Assembly (NCBI GenBank): GCA_019454125.1
Contig: CP075365.1
Coordinates: 1,854,218-1,918,217, forward strand
Length of the DNA stretch: 64,000 nt
DNA from: Fimbriimonadaceae bacterium
GTDB lineage: Bacteria; Armatimonadota; Fimbriimonadia; Fimbriimonadales; Fimbriimonadaceae
Direction of reading: 5' to 3'
The notes beneath the pieces are model-generated. The model had not been told where the DNA came from and ran no database searches. It saw nothing but the letters and a program-made list of their open reading frames with translations. Positions 17,293 to 28,811 of the stretch are shown piece after piece. Made by a program: the position numbers and the translations under genes. The first letter of the stretch is position 1; every line of letters begins with the position of its first letter.

Positions 17293-17775
17293 CTACGAGA
17301 GGCTCTGCAGAGCTTCGGTGACGGGGGCCATGTCGGGCAATTCGCCGGGGTTCGGCGTCACCTGGCTGTAAACGACTTTGCCCTGCTTGTCGATGACGAA
17401 GACGGCCCGGTTGCTGGCCGCTCCGCCAGTCCCCGCGAAGTCGGGGAGTTCGACACCATAGGCCCTCGTCACTTCCCGTGAAAAGTCGCTGAGCAACGGG
17501 ACCTTGATGTTGAACTTCTCTGCCCACGCCTTCAGTGCGAAGGGCGAGTCGACGCTGATCCCATAGACCTTTGCGTCGGCGGCTTCGAAGCCGCCGAGCC
17601 CGTTGGTCGCATCGCAAAGTTCGGTGGTGCAAACGCTGCTGAACGCAGCCGGGAAGAAGAGGAGGACCGTGTTCGCCTTACCGCGGGTATCGGACAAAGC
17701 GACGTCGACAAAACCGTCCGACCCAGGAGACTTGAGCTTGAAATCGGGTGCCTGTGTGCCAGGGGCGAGAGCCAT
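17293..17775 (-). CDS. peroxiredoxin (AhpC/TSA family)
   Basis: The 160-residue protein has the thioredoxin-fold opening PDFKLKSPGSDGFVDVALSD and the peroxidatic motif FFPAAFSSVCTTELC with Cys near residue 49, a further Cys five residues on in the same helix, and a conserved Arg region (KAWAEKF). The common PxxxTxxC motif is altered to PAAFSSVC, which still places Thr/Ser-type residues before the Cys. It probably reduces peroxides using an unknown donor. It faces the plus-strand small Cys-rich gene across a 27-base gap and lies upstream of nothing on its strand. Confidence 0.85.
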   Translation of the reverse strand: MALAPGTQAPDFKLKSPGSDGFVDVALSDTRGKANTVLLFFPAAFSSVCTTELCDATNGLGGFEAADAKVYGISVDSPFALKAWAEKFNIKVPLLSDFSREVTRAYGVELPDFAGTGGAASNRAVFVIDKQGKVVYSQVTPNPGELPDMAPVTEALQSLS

Positions 17776-17814
17776 CGAACCATTATTGCCGAGACCCGGG
17801 GCCGGGCCCTTGGG

Positions 17815-18570
17815 CTAGGATTGGAGCGCTCGGACCGCCCTGGGACTCATGCCCACCGATCTGCGGACGAGTTTGTTGAACTGGTGCGCGTCCGGGACCC
17901 CGACGCGGGCGGCGACCACCTTTATCGGCAAAGACGTCTCGCTCAAAAGCCGCACCGCTTCGCGAGCGCGGCGCTCCGCGACATACTTCTGGATCCCCAT
18001 GCCGTGCTCGGACTCGAAGAGTCGGGCAAGGCTGCGGTAGGGCACGCCCACCGCTTGACACACATGGTCCACCCGAAGAGGTTCGCGCAGGTTCTGCGCG
18101 ACATAACGCTCTGCTGCGACCAACTTGTCGTCCGTCCCGGCCAGGCGCTGGTGCTCCGCGATCGACCATAAGAGGCTCCAGATGAACGCGCGTCCCCGCG
18201 CGTGGCTTTGCTGGACTTGGTGGATGAGAAAGCCGCACTCTTTTAGGCGCTGGTCGTCGAGTTGCGTCTGGACCGGAACCGCGTGGAAGTCGGTCGAGTC
18301 CTCTACCAACGAGAACTGGAAGGCCGTGTGCAATTTGCCGTTGCCGACGCTCGCATGGGCGCCCCTGGCACCCGGGGGGAACAAGATCATGGTTCCCGGC
18401 GAAAATTCCAGGCTTATGTTGTTGTGGTACGCGAGGCCCGTGTGCTCGTAGACGATGAGCAAATGCTTCATCGGGGGCTGGATCCATTCCCGACGGTGTT
18501 CGGGAAGGTCGCTTCGATCGATGAACAGGTGCGACGGCGGCTGCGAAAGGCAGAGCTTCACAAAGCGCAT
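17815..18570 (-). CDS. AraC-family transcriptional regulator
   Basis: The N-terminal 140 residues resemble the cupin-like sensor domain (NISLEFSPGTMILFPPGARG), and residues about 165-250 form the double helix-turn-helix (VAQNLREPLRVDHVCQAVGVPYRSLARLF, then AARVGVPDAHQFNKLVRRSVGMSPRAVR). It is divergent from the NHL-like gene 160 bases away and may control it. The start has a TATAAT 12 bases before the ATG, so the mRNA may be nearly leaderless. Confidence 0.85.
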   Translation of the reverse strand: MRFVKLCLSQPPSHLFIDRSDLPEHRREWIQPPMKHLLIVYEHTGLAYHNNISLEFSPGTMILFPPGARGAHASVGNGKLHTAFQFSLVEDSTDFHAVPVQTQLDDQRLKECGFLIHQVQQSHARGRAFIWSLLWSIAEHQRLAGTDDKLVAAERYVAQNLREPLRVDHVCQAVGVPYRSLARLFESEHGMGIQKYVAERRAREAVRLLSETSLPIKVVAARVGVPDAHQFNKLVRRSVGMSPRAVRALQS

Positions 18571-18572
18571 TT

Positions 18573-18592
18573 GTGGTCACAATTATAACCAC
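18573..18592. promoter_or_regulatory. putative operator and -10 element at the AraC-type gene
   Basis: GTGGT (18573-18577) and ACCAC (18588-18592) are inverted arms with 10 bases between. On the minus strand a perfect TATAAT (18587-18582) lies between them, 12 bases before the regulator start at 18570. This fits autoregulation of the AraC-type protein; binding is not shown. Confidence 0.35.
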
Positions 18593-18650
18593 CAAGAGAA
18601 GGAAGACTTCTGGTTTGTTTGCACCCGTCTTAAGTCTGCACTGGCAGTTC

Positions 18651-18679
18651 TTGACCACTCTTGGCAGGAAGCGACAAAT
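18651..18679 (+). promoter_or_regulatory. putative promoter of the NHL-like exported protein gene
   Basis: TTGACC (18651-18656) and ACAAAT (18674-18679) are separated by 17 bases and lie about 50 bases before the start codon at 18730. The surrounding stretch is AT-rich compared with the flanks. Confidence 0.35.
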
Positions 18680-18729
18680 AAGAAGGAAAATGGGGCGGTC
18701 AAAATCTTTGCATCCGCAAAGGATGTCCC

Positions 18730-20016
18730 ATGAAATGCTCTCAATGCCTGCCTGTTCTCTTCGTCCTGGCCGCACCCGCGCTCAGCCTGGGCGACTACTA
18801 CACGTGCTCCAACGACGTCCCCAATGAGATCGGTGCGATGTACCGGACCGACGAGGGCGACAACCTCGTCGAAACGTTCGGCGAGTCAGTCCTCTCGTAC
18901 CCGATTTACCAAACGTTCGATTCCAAGGGCGAGCTCTATGTCGCGGACTATGGAAACGGCAAAATCCAGCGGTTCTCGGCGGACGGGACCTACCTCGGCG
19001 TGTTCGCCGAGAACCTTGGCCAAATGGGTTCCATCCAGTTCCTTCCGGACGGTTCGCTTCTTTCGGCCCGCTACGAGGGCGGCCCCATCCTGCATTTCGC
19101 CGAGAACGGCCTTCGCCTGCCCGACTTCGTCTCTAATACTGGCCTGAATCGTCACGGCCAAATGGCGGTCGATTCGTCCGGCAACGTTTATGTCTGCTCG
19201 TGGGTGGAGAACACCATCCTGTGGTACGACCCGGCCGGGAACCCGCTGGGTGTGTTCTCCGACTTGGCCTCATCGGGCATCGAGGGGGTCGTTGGCATGC
19301 TCTTCGATGCCAACGGCGACATGTACGTCTCCGAATACTTGACCTACAAGATCAAGAAGCTCGACGCAAACGGCTCCTACCTCGGCGACGTGTTTTCGAC
19401 GAACGGCGAGTGCGAGTACCTAAGCTACGATTCCGCTGGGAACCTCTTGGTGCCCCAGTTCTTCAACAACTTGGTCGAGCGCTACGACCCCGCAGGCAAC
19501 CTCCTCGGAACAGCCTTGGAAGCCCCCGGCCCCTACCTTACGATCGCAGGCCCCGAGACTTTCGCTCCTTCCAGCGTCTCGATCCGTCGCGGCCGCTTGG
19601 AGTCAGGAAACGTCGGCAGCCTCGTGAACGTGGACGGCGACGCCCTTCGGGTCTGCAAGTTCATCGTCCCGAACCAGGTGATCCCGCCTGTCGAAGTCGA
19701 AGTTTCTGGGCTCACCACCAACCTCTCCCCCAGCCACCTAAACTTCTACCTCTCCTCGCGGATGGTCCACTCGGGCGCCTTCCGGCAGGAAGTGGTCATG
19801 GTCCGCGCCGACGGGACGCCGAGCACGACTGTTCGCCGCGCCGACTCGCTGAGCGGCTCGACCAAGACGGTCGCGCTTTACGCCGACGTTCCCAGCAACT
19901 TCGTGACCGTAGACGGCCTTGTTCGGGCGCGCTACTTGATCCGGCAGACCGGCCCCGCCTCCGTCTCCGCCTGGTGCCACGAGGCCGATCAGGCGTCCTG
20001 GACCATCGTCCCGTAA
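18730..20016 (+). CDS. exported NHL-like beta-propeller protein with a shared C-terminal domain
   Basis: The 428-residue protein has a signal peptide (about 1-21) and NHL-type repeats between 40 and 270 (DSKGELYVADYGNGKIQRF; DSSGNVYVCSWVENTILWY; DANGDMYVSEYLTYKIKKL; DSAGNLLVPQFFNNLVERY). Residues about 280-428 are a separate domain, VCKFIVPNQVIPPVEVEV ... SSRMVHSGAFRQEV ... ARYLIRQTGPASVSAW, which reappears in the exported protein at 48750-50531. AAAGGAT precedes the ATG. The propeller may bind a ligand or partner at the surface; no enzyme motif is seen. Confidence 0.75.
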   Translation: MKCSQCLPVLFVLAAPALSLGDYYTCSNDVPNEIGAMYRTDEGDNLVETFGESVLSYPIYQTFDSKGELYVADYGNGKIQRFSADGTYLGVFAENLGQMGSIQFLPDGSLLSARYEGGPILHFAENGLRLPDFVSNTGLNRHGQMAVDSSGNVYVCSWVENTILWYDPAGNPLGVFSDLASSGIEGVVGMLFDANGDMYVSEYLTYKIKKLDANGSYLGDVFSTNGECEYLSYDSAGNLLVPQFFNNLVERYDPAGNLLGTALEAPGPYLTIAGPETFAPSSVSIRRGRLESGNVGSLVNVDGDALRVCKFIVPNQVIPPVEVEVSGLTTNLSPSHLNFYLSSRMVHSGAFRQEVVMVRADGTPSTTVRRADSLSGSTKTVALYADVPSNFVTVDGLVRARYLIRQTGPASVSAWCHEADQASWTIVP

Positions 20017-20042
20017 CCCGCCGATCTGGTTCAATGCCCTAA

Positions 20043-20996
20043 GTGGAACTTTGGGGCATCGACCTCGGCGGCACGAAGATCGAAGGGGTGGTCTTGAAAG
20101 GCGACTACGCCCTCAAACAACGGAAAGGTGGAGGCGCCCGCGTCCTAGCCCGCCTGCGGATCCCAACGCAGGCCGAGCGCGGCTATGAGGCGATCGTTGG
20201 TCGCGTCCAGGAGCTGGTGCGGCTGATGGAAGAGGAGACCGGGCTCTCCCGCCCCGACGTGATCGGGATCGGCACTCCTGGTTCGGTTGATCCCGTCACC
20301 GGGCTCATGAAGAACTGCAACACGGCCTGCCTCAACGGGCGATCATTGCAAGACCACCTCACCGCGGCCCTGGGGGCAGAGGCCCGAATCGCGAACGACG
20401 CCGACTGCTTCGCCCTGGCGGAAGCCCATGCCGGCGCTGGAATGGGCGCCAAGACCGTCTTCGGCGTGATCATGGGCACGGGGGTCGGGGGCGGAATCGT
20501 TGTGGACGGCAACCTGCTCACCGGGCCGAACGGTATCGCGGGAGAGTGGGGCCACGCCACTCTCTGGCCCGATGGCGAGCCCTGCTATTGCGGTCGGAAG
20601 GGCTGCGTGGAGCGTTATCTGAGTGGCCCGGCCGTGGAACAGTTCCACGCACGGAAGACTCTCTCGCTTGATGGCGGCGTGGCCCATGGCGAAGGGCCGC
20701 TGTCACTCCGCGAGATCGCAGCTCGGGCGGAAACGGATGCCACCTGCCGCGAGACGGTTGAGCGCTTCTGCGACGACTTTGGGCGGGCCCTCTCGCTCGT
20801 CGTGAACATCCTGGACCCTGACTGTGTCGTCCTGGGTGGTGGGGCGGGCCAAGTGCCGCAGCTGCGGACTCTGGGTCGCGAGCGACTTGCCGCAAACGTA
20901 TTCAACCCCCGTCTTGCGACGCCGTTGCTCGCCCCAGCTTTTGGCGACAGCGCGGGGGTATTTGGTGCCGCGTGGCTAACGGCGCGACCGTGTTAA
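20043..20996 (+). CDS. ROK-family sugar kinase
   Basis: A GTG start gives 317 residues with the phosphate-binding loop GIDLGGTKIEGVV, the second ATP loop IMGTGVGGGIVVDG, catalytic Asp in NDADCFAL, and the ROK zinc signature GEWGHATLWPDGEPCYCGRKGCVERYLSG split as GEWGHATLWP and CYCGRKGCVERYLSG. Glucokinase or fructokinase activity is likely. The insertion KQRKGGGARVL after the first strand is unusual. It is 26 bases after the NHL-like gene. Confidence 0.9.
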   Translation: MELWGIDLGGTKIEGVVLKGDYALKQRKGGGARVLARLRIPTQAERGYEAIVGRVQELVRLMEEETGLSRPDVIGIGTPGSVDPVTGLMKNCNTACLNGRSLQDHLTAALGAEARIANDADCFALAEAHAGAGMGAKTVFGVIMGTGVGGGIVVDGNLLTGPNGIAGEWGHATLWPDGEPCYCGRKGCVERYLSGPAVEQFHARKTLSLDGGVAHGEGPLSLREIAARAETDATCRETVERFCDDFGRALSLVVNILDPDCVVLGGGAGQVPQLRTLGRERLAANVFNPRLATPLLAPAFGDSAGVFGAAWLTARPC

Positions 20997-21107
20997 CATA
21001 GCCGGGAGCCGAGTTGAACCGTACTTCAAGGCTCGTGTTAAGAGCGCTTTTTCTCCCGCACCTTTTCGGGGCTCAGCCAAGTATTGTAAGCAAGGAGGAG
21101 GAAAACA

Positions 21108-21176
21108 ATGGCCAAGCTCGCTACCCTTTTCGGTCTGCTCGGCATTCTCGCCGTCGTTCTCACGGGCTGCTCGTAA
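21108..21176 (+). CDS. 22-residue peptide resembling a stand-alone lipoprotein signal
   Basis: A strong ribosome-binding site (AAGGAGGAGG) lies 7 bases before ATG 21108. The frame encodes 22 residues: a Lys at position 3, a hydrophobic core (LATLFGLLGILAVVL) and a lipobox-like end LTGCS, then stop. If lipidated and cleaved before Cys21, the mature product would be only Cys-Ser, while the released 20-residue signal would be the main peptide. A terminator-like hairpin follows. Tiny entericidin-type lipoproteins are known but continue past the Cys. Translation is supported only by the signals seen here. Confidence 0.6.
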   Translation: MAKLATLFGLLGILAVVLTGCS

Positions 21177-21202
21177 GCCCGCGGGAGACCGCTTCGTAGT
21201 TT

Positions 21203-21226
21203 GGGGCGAGCTGTGAGGCTCGCCCC
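21203..21226. terminator. hairpin terminator after the 22-codon gene
   Basis: GGGGCGAGC (21203-21211) and GCTCGCCCC (21218-21226) form a 9-bp stem with a 6-base loop, followed by CTGTCCTTTT. It lies between the plus-strand small gene and the convergent PEP-CTERM gene and could serve both. Confidence 0.7.
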
Positions 21227-21238
21227 CTGTCCTTTTGG

Positions 21239-22159
21239 TCAGGCCTTACGCCGGCGGGCAGCGAGGCCCGCGAGGGCAGCGCCCAGGGCGAGCATCGTTC
21301 CCGGCTCCGGCACCACGTTCACAGAGAAGTAGGTGTTGTCCGGCATCGTGAAGTTCACGACGCCGTTCTGGTAGTTGCCGTTGCCGTCGCCTCCCAGGTT
21401 GTTGCGCTGGAAGCCGTTTGCGTCTCCGGGCAGACCGCCTTGCGGGTTGTCGGCCAGGAACTGGTTGCTGGCGTAGTCGTGCTTGCCGCCGTTCACGAAC
21501 GCGGCCACGAGGATGTCGCGACCGGCGATCGCTCCTAGCTGGTCGAGCGGGATCAGGAACTCCATGCCAGTGCCCACCGCGGCGATTCCGGGGTCGTTCT
21601 CCGGCAGGAGCGGAGTGTCGGCTTGGAAGCCACCGACGCCGCCCGTGTTCGAGTTGTCATAGCCGAACTGGATCCCGAGCACGCTATTGTCGAGCTGGGT
21701 CGCGTTGCCCGACCCACCGATGGTCGCCCAAAACGCGGTGAGAGTGTTGCCGTTGCGACGGAACGTGAGGTAGTAGTCCGCGGCGAAGCCAGAGCTGAAG
21801 CCGAGGCCGAGCATGCGGTTGCTTCCGAGCGATCCACCGGCGTCCTGTGCGCCGTCTGGGTCGACGACCTGGTTCTCACTGGTGATGCGGTCTTGGCCGC
21901 CGCTCTTCGAATCGAAGAACATCTCGAAGGCGTTTCCGTTGCCTTCCAAGTTGCCGCCGATAAAGACGTGCAGGTTGCTTCCGTCAGTGTAGGCATAGGC
22001 GTTGTCAAGCTCTGAGAAGTTGTCGCCGAAGCCAGTCGCGGTGCGTTGGGTCGCGCGCAAACTGCCGTCATAGGAGCCGTCGCGGATACCGTCGAGTTGC
22101 GCCATTGCGACGCTGGAGGCCACCGCGACGAGCGCAGCGGCGAACAGACGAGTGTTCAT
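21239..22159 (-). CDS. PEP-CTERM exported protein
   Basis: From the ATG at 22159 the product is 306 residues with a classic signal peptide (MNTRLFAAALVAVASSVAMA, then Q) and a C-terminal sorting tag (VVPEPGTMLALGAALAGLAA followed by RRRKA). The middle is Gly/Asn-rich and beta-type, with SNLHVFIGGNLEGNGNAFEMFFDSKSGG resembling DOMON/CBM-like surface proteins. Upstream it has a few alternative codons in frame (MRFGRDKN), not preferred because they disrupt the signal. Sugar or matrix association is inferred. Confidence 0.85.
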   Translation of the reverse strand: MNTRLFAAALVAVASSVAMAQLDGIRDGSYDGSLRATQRTATGFGDNFSELDNAYAYTDGSNLHVFIGGNLEGNGNAFEMFFDSKSGGQDRITSENQVVDPDGAQDAGGSLGSNRMLGLGFSSGFAADYYLTFRRNGNTLTAFWATIGGSGNATQLDNSVLGIQFGYDNSNTGGVGGFQADTPLLPENDPGIAAVGTGMEFLIPLDQLGAIAGRDILVAAFVNGGKHDYASNQFLADNPQGGLPGDANGFQRNNLGGDGNGNYQNGVVNFTMPDNTYFSVNVVPEPGTMLALGAALAGLAARRRKA

Positions 22160-22307
22160 GTTTTTGTCCCTTCCGAATCTCAAGTCGATCGCGCCAAAGG
22201 CGGCACGAGCAAAGGCAATTTACATCTTGCGGGCCCCTTATGAATACGTATTCACCGGGTTTCTTTCGAAACCTAGCTCATCTGCGGGGCCTTGGACAAA
22301 CGAAAGA

Positions 22308-22325
22308 AGCCCCCTGTTGGGGGCT
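22308..22325 (-). terminator. rho-independent terminator of the 23S-5S transcript
   Basis: AGCCCCC and GGGGGCT (22308-22314 and 22319-22325) form a stem with a TGTT loop. On the minus strand it is followed by TCTTTCGTTTG, and it lies about 24 bases beyond the 5S 3' end. Confidence 0.7.
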
Positions 22326-22348
22326 CCCTCAAATCTTCTATCCGCGCA

Positions 22349-22456
22349 ACGTGCTTATCTCCCGGGAGGTCGCCCTCCAAGTACTTCCGCCGCTGAGGGT
22401 CTTCACTTCCGTGTTCGGGATGGGAACGGGTGTTTCCCCCTCGCCATGATCACGCG
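22349..22456 (-). rRNA. rrf: 5S ribosomal RNA
   Basis: On the minus strand the canonical 5S segments GGAAACACCCGTTCCCATCC, GAACACGGAAGTGAAG and a GTACTTGG ... GGGAG stem are present in the right order. The ends (about 22456 and 22349) come from helix I pairing and are accurate to a few bases. It follows the 23S gene by about 100 bases and is closed by a terminator. Confidence 0.92.
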
Positions 22457-22494
22457 AATAGAAACCGTTTTTAGCGCCTTCGGTGACGAAGGTG

Positions 22495-22556
22495 CTTTGA
22501 CATCCGCACATTGCGAAGTAGACGCGCATTTAAAGCACCGAGAAAAGAAGCTTTGT
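22495..22556. repeat. 3' arm of a long 23S rRNA processing stem
   Basis: This segment directly flanks the 23S 3' end. It matches the reverse complement of 25454-25519, beyond the 23S 5' end, over about 60 bases with a few mismatches (shared blocks CTTTGACATCCGCA, GACGCGC, TTTAA and GCACCGAG). In RNA the two arms would pair to form the RNase III-type precursor stem that loops out 23S. Confidence 0.75.
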
Positions 22557-25452
<2,896 letters not shown>

Positions 25453-25453
25453 T

Positions 25454-25519
25454 TCGTAAAGCGTTCTTTTACTCGGTGCCTTAAACGCGCGTCCACTTCC
25501 CTTTATGCGGATGTCAAAG
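25454..25519. repeat. 5' arm of the 23S processing stem
   Basis: This partner of 22495-22556 lies just upstream of the 23S 5' end (minus strand CTTTGACATCCGCA ... GGACGCGCG ... GGCACCGAG). The two arms enclose exactly the 23S gene, and neither the 5S nor any 16S sequence. Confidence 0.75.
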
Positions 25520-25572
25520 AACCCTCGCCCGGAGGCTTCGTCTCCAGGTGCTACACCCGGAGGCGGAACGGC

Positions 25573-25601
25573 ATGATACCAGGACATTCCACGTGAATCA
25601 A
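25573..25601 (-). promoter_or_regulatory. putative promoter of the 23S-5S unit
   Basis: On the minus strand TTGATT (25601-25596) and TATCAT (25578-25573) are spaced by exactly 17 bases, about 50-55 bases before the 5' arm of the 23S processing stem. This would let 23S-5S be transcribed without a 16S gene. The remaining upstream bases (25602-25750) hold only hairpins. Confidence 0.55.
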
Positions 25602-25690
25602 GCGTTCCCGGGCCCTGGGCCAGAAATGGGGCCTTCGGCATAGGCTTCTCGCCCCTCAGAACGCCCCCGTGAACCTGACAGGGCCCTGGA

Positions 25691-25747
25691 ACCGGCCCGA
25701 AAAGGGGCCGGATAATCCATCAGGGGTCCCCCCGCGAAGGGGGACCA
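25691..25747. terminator. hairpin cluster between protease and 23S unit
   Basis: Two GC-rich hairpins follow the protease stop codon: GGTCCCCC/GGGGGACC (25726-25747) and CCGGCCC/GGGGCCGG (about 25691-25712). They lack a strong U-run, so efficient intrinsic termination is unproven. They probably separate the protease transcript from the rRNA promoter. Confidence 0.4.
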
Positions 25748-25750
25748 AGG

Positions 25751-27910
25751 TCAATAAGAGCCGGGCTGGACTAGGGTCCAGGCGAGGCTCTCGCCATAGG
25801 AGTTCGAGAAGACTTCCGCTTTCACGACCGGAGCGTTCGGGCTGATCCGCCGCTTCGCGATGAATTCCAGGACCCGCTCCTCGCCCGGGCGCAGGTTGCC
25901 GATGTTCCTCGGGTTCTCCCCGTTCACGATGTCATAGCCGCTCACGCGGACCTCGGTGTTCGACATCTGAAGGTCGCCCGTGTTCTTCACCGTGACCCGC
26001 CAGACGAACTGGCCCAGGTAAGAGCCGCTCGGCTGCCGGAAGAAGGTCGCCGACGCGACTGGCCCCACCGCCTCGCTGAAGTTCTCCTGGGTCGCCAGCG
26101 CGTAGCGCTCCGAGGCCACTGCGGGGTCGAAGGCGCCTTGCGTCTCCACCTTCAGCACGACCTCACCGTCTTGACCGACCGAGACCTGCTCGACGTTGTC
26201 GATCGCCGAGGTGCTCCCGGCCAGGAGGCTGTTCGTCTCGGAGCCATAGGCGAGGAGGTTTAGGTTGCTGAGCGCGCGGACGATCGAGGGATAGGTGCTC
26301 CCGTTGTACGCGACATGGCGGTTCCAGACCAGGGTCGCCTTCTCGTTCCGGAACATCTGGCCCTTATAGAGCTTGAAGTTCTTCCCTCCCGGTGCGGGCC
26401 TGTCCATCGTCCGAAGAAAGACGTCCGGCACGTGGATCAAAGCGGAGGACATGTTCGCGTAGCCCCAGCCATAGCGCTTGTCCCAGAAGGAGCCCGGCAC
26501 TCGGACGTCGTCCGCGGTGGTCGAGGTGTTCCGAGAGTCGATCGCTTCCGCCGTGTTGATCAAGAGCGCCTTGGCCGCCATGGGGCCAGGAACGCCGGCG
26601 CTGATGCAGAGTACGACGCAGCCCCCGATGTGCGGCGCGGCCATGCTCGTGCCCGTCAGCGACGCATAGCCGCCGTTGTTGTACGGGGCCGTGATCGCCG
26701 TCCCCAGGCCGCCGATGTCCGGCTTTTTCCGACCGCCAAAGGTCGGGCCCGTACTGCTGGAGCTGCTGATCAAGTCGTCCGCGCGGTTCGTGTTCTCTTG
26801 GTCGCTCAGGTTCGCGCAGGCCAACAGGTTAAAGGCAGGCGCGGGGTGGGTGATCGTGATCCCCGTGCTGAAGCCCCCGTTGCCGGTCGACTTGGAGACC
26901 ATGACCTCGAAGGTGTCGCAGACGCCGTCGAAGAACTGGTCGATTCCCGCATAGTCGTTCGAGTTCGCCGTCCCGTTCCCGAAAGAGTAGTTCACGCTTT
27001 CCGCCCTTTCCAGGATCGTTGTCATGAGGGCGTTCATACCGACCATCGATGTGGAGTCCGCACCCGCCTGGGCCACGCTGATCGTGTCCACCCCGGGGGC
27101 CATGCCGCGGTAGGTGGAATTGTCACTGGCCATGATGCCGGTCACGTGCGTCCCGTGGCCGTCCGGGTCGACGGTCTGCGGCCCCTCGAACCGTTTGCCC
27201 GCGAACGCGGCGTGGGTGCGGAGGCAGCCCGTGTCCAGGGTGCCGACGTCATAGGTGCCGCCCGTGAAGCCAGCCTGCCAGAAGGTGGTGGCGCCGATGG
27301 ATTGGGCCGACGTGTTGAGTTCTGGCGCGCCCACGTGGTCCAGGCCGACGAAGGCCACCATCGGGTCCGCCGCCAGCGCCCGGATCCCGGCCGGGCTCAA
27401 GCTTGCCGCGAGCGTACTCACTGCGGTGGTCTCCCCGATCACCCGCCCGCCGTAAGCGTTGACCATGCCCCGCAGGTGGGCAAAGTCGAAGATCGCGGCG
27501 CCCTTTGCATAGGCCGCGACCTCGTCGCCATAACTCTGCCGCAACCGGTCGACGCTGCGCGCGGTTCCCGCAACGTTCGCGGGATCCGCCAAGTACCTCC
27601 CTGCCGCGATCGCCGCCCTTTCCTCGGCCGGTGAGAGCGACGGCATGGCACGGAGGTCTTCGACCTGGCGACGCGCCCGCTCCATCTCAAGATCGATTAA
27701 GGTGCGGTACTTCGGTGCCAAGAGCTCGGCCGCCTCGGCCGCGTGCTGCCGACGCAGGTAGAAGACGACGCTAAGCGGTCGATTGCTGGGGGAAGCCAGC
27801 CTCTGAGCAAGGTCGTCCTCGAACTTCATGCTCGCCGTAGCGAACGAGCCGGAGACGACTAAGGACAGGGCGGCAAGCGCCGTCCTCCTGGCGAATTTCG
27901 GGGTGCACAT
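25751..27910 (-). CDS. secreted subtilisin-like serine protease (S8)
   Basis: From ATG 27910 the protein is 719 residues with a signal peptide (TALAALSLVVSGSFATA), a propeptide of about 170 residues and the S8 catalytic domain. The residues are Asp226 in LDTGC, His252 in DGHGTHV, oxyanion Asn344 in TGNGG and Ser422 in GTSMAAP. A beta-rich C-terminal part (about 510-719) probably mediates surface attachment or substrate binding. A start 13 codons earlier (27949) is possible but the signal peptide fits 27910 better. It is likely an extracellular protease. Confidence 0.9.
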   Translation of the reverse strand: MCTPKFARRTALAALSLVVSGSFATASMKFEDDLAQRLASPSNRPLSVVFYLRRQHAAEAAELLAPKYRTLIDLEMERARRQVEDLRAMPSLSPAEERAAIAAGRYLADPANVAGTARSVDRLRQSYGDEVAAYAKGAAIFDFAHLRGMVNAYGGRVIGETTAVSTLAASLSPAGIRALAADPMVAFVGLDHVGAPELNTSAQSIGATTFWQAGFTGGTYDVGTLDTGCLRTHAAFAGKRFEGPQTVDPDGHGTHVTGIMASDNSTYRGMAPGVDTISVAQAGADSTSMVGMNALMTTILERAESVNYSFGNGTANSNDYAGIDQFFDGVCDTFEVMVSKSTGNGGFSTGITITHPAPAFNLLACANLSDQENTNRADDLISSSSSTGPTFGGRKKPDIGGLGTAITAPYNNGGYASLTGTSMAAPHIGGCVVLCISAGVPGPMAAKALLINTAEAIDSRNTSTTADDVRVPGSFWDKRYGWGYANMSSALIHVPDVFLRTMDRPAPGGKNFKLYKGQMFRNEKATLVWNRHVAYNGSTYPSIVRALSNLNLLAYGSETNSLLAGSTSAIDNVEQVSVGQDGEVVLKVETQGAFDPAVASERYALATQENFSEAVGPVASATFFRQPSGSYLGQFVWRVTVKNTGDLQMSNTEVRVSGYDIVNGENPRNIGNLRPGEERVLEFIAKRRISPNAPVVKAEVFSNSYGESLAWTLVQPGSY

Positions 27911-28181
27911 GGTACGGAGTTCCAAAGTGCGGCCCAGGATACACGACAACTTGGGCCCATTGCCCCAGCATTTTCATCACTTCCGGCAGGCGCCTACCCT
28001 GTCCGGACTCGGCCCGTTCGCGCGGAAGGCCGCAAATTGTTATCTAGATGCAATGTCTTGCGCCAGGGTGAGGTCGGGCCTGGAACGAGTCCGCGCTCCG
28101 CTGGATCAAAGGCCCGAAACTTTATCGGAAGGGTCCCCTAAGCTTTCCTTGCCAGCGGCATAAAAGGCGTTCAACGACAGT

Positions 28182-28811
28182 ATGCGAATACTAATTCCTA
28201 CGGTCGCCGTCCTCCTAGCCGCAGTCGGATGCGCGCCCACCGAGGGCGATATGGCGACAGGCACGGATCCCACGAGAGCCAACACCCCGGCAACGACTTC
28301 GGGGACGACGACCGACCAAGGGCAGCTCACAAACTACTCTGGCCTGCTGCGAGGCACGGGCACGCTGTCGCGCGGCACCAACAGCCAGAACCTTGAGGTC
28401 GCCGAAGTGAGAATGGAGAACGACAACACCCTACGTTTGGCGTTCTGGGGGCCGATGCTTGGCCAGACCACGTTCTCCGGCCGGTGGGGACAAGCCAACA
28501 GCCAGGAGATCCCGATCAAGATCGACACGGGCGGAGGGCAAGCTGCCGTCATGGACGCCACGGGGACCGTCACCTTGGGGGTCGACGGACGGCCAGACAC
28601 CATCACCATCTCCGCGAACAACGCGTCGGCGGACGTGATGACGCTCCGGTTCGTGGCTGACGACAACACAGGCTACACAGACATGACCGGGGGCACGAGC
28701 AGCATGGGGGCCCCTAATGGAACCGGAACGGGAACAGGTACCGGGACGAACACCCCGGGATCCAGCACCGCTGGCTCGCCGACCGAGAACTACCCTTCGA
28801 CCGGCAGGTAA
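28182..28811 (+). CDS. lipoprotein of unknown function
   Basis: The 209-residue protein has a lipobox (LLAAVGC, Cys17). A Thr-rich linker (TGTDPTRANTPATTSGTTT) joins it to a small beta-type domain (SGLLRGTGTLSRGTN ... MTLRFVADD), followed by a Gly/Thr repeat tail (GTGTGTGTGTN). No family was recognised. The 3' end overlaps the convergent oxidoreductase gene by 22 bases. Confidence 0.7.
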   Translation: MRILIPTVAVLLAAVGCAPTEGDMATGTDPTRANTPATTSGTTTDQGQLTNYSGLLRGTGTLSRGTNSQNLEVAEVRMENDNTLRLAFWGPMLGQTTFSGRWGQANSQEIPIKIDTGGGQAAVMDATGTVTLGVDGRPDTITISANNASADVMTLRFVADDNTGYTDMTGGTSSMGAPNGTGTGTGTGTNTPGSSTAGSPTENYPSTGR

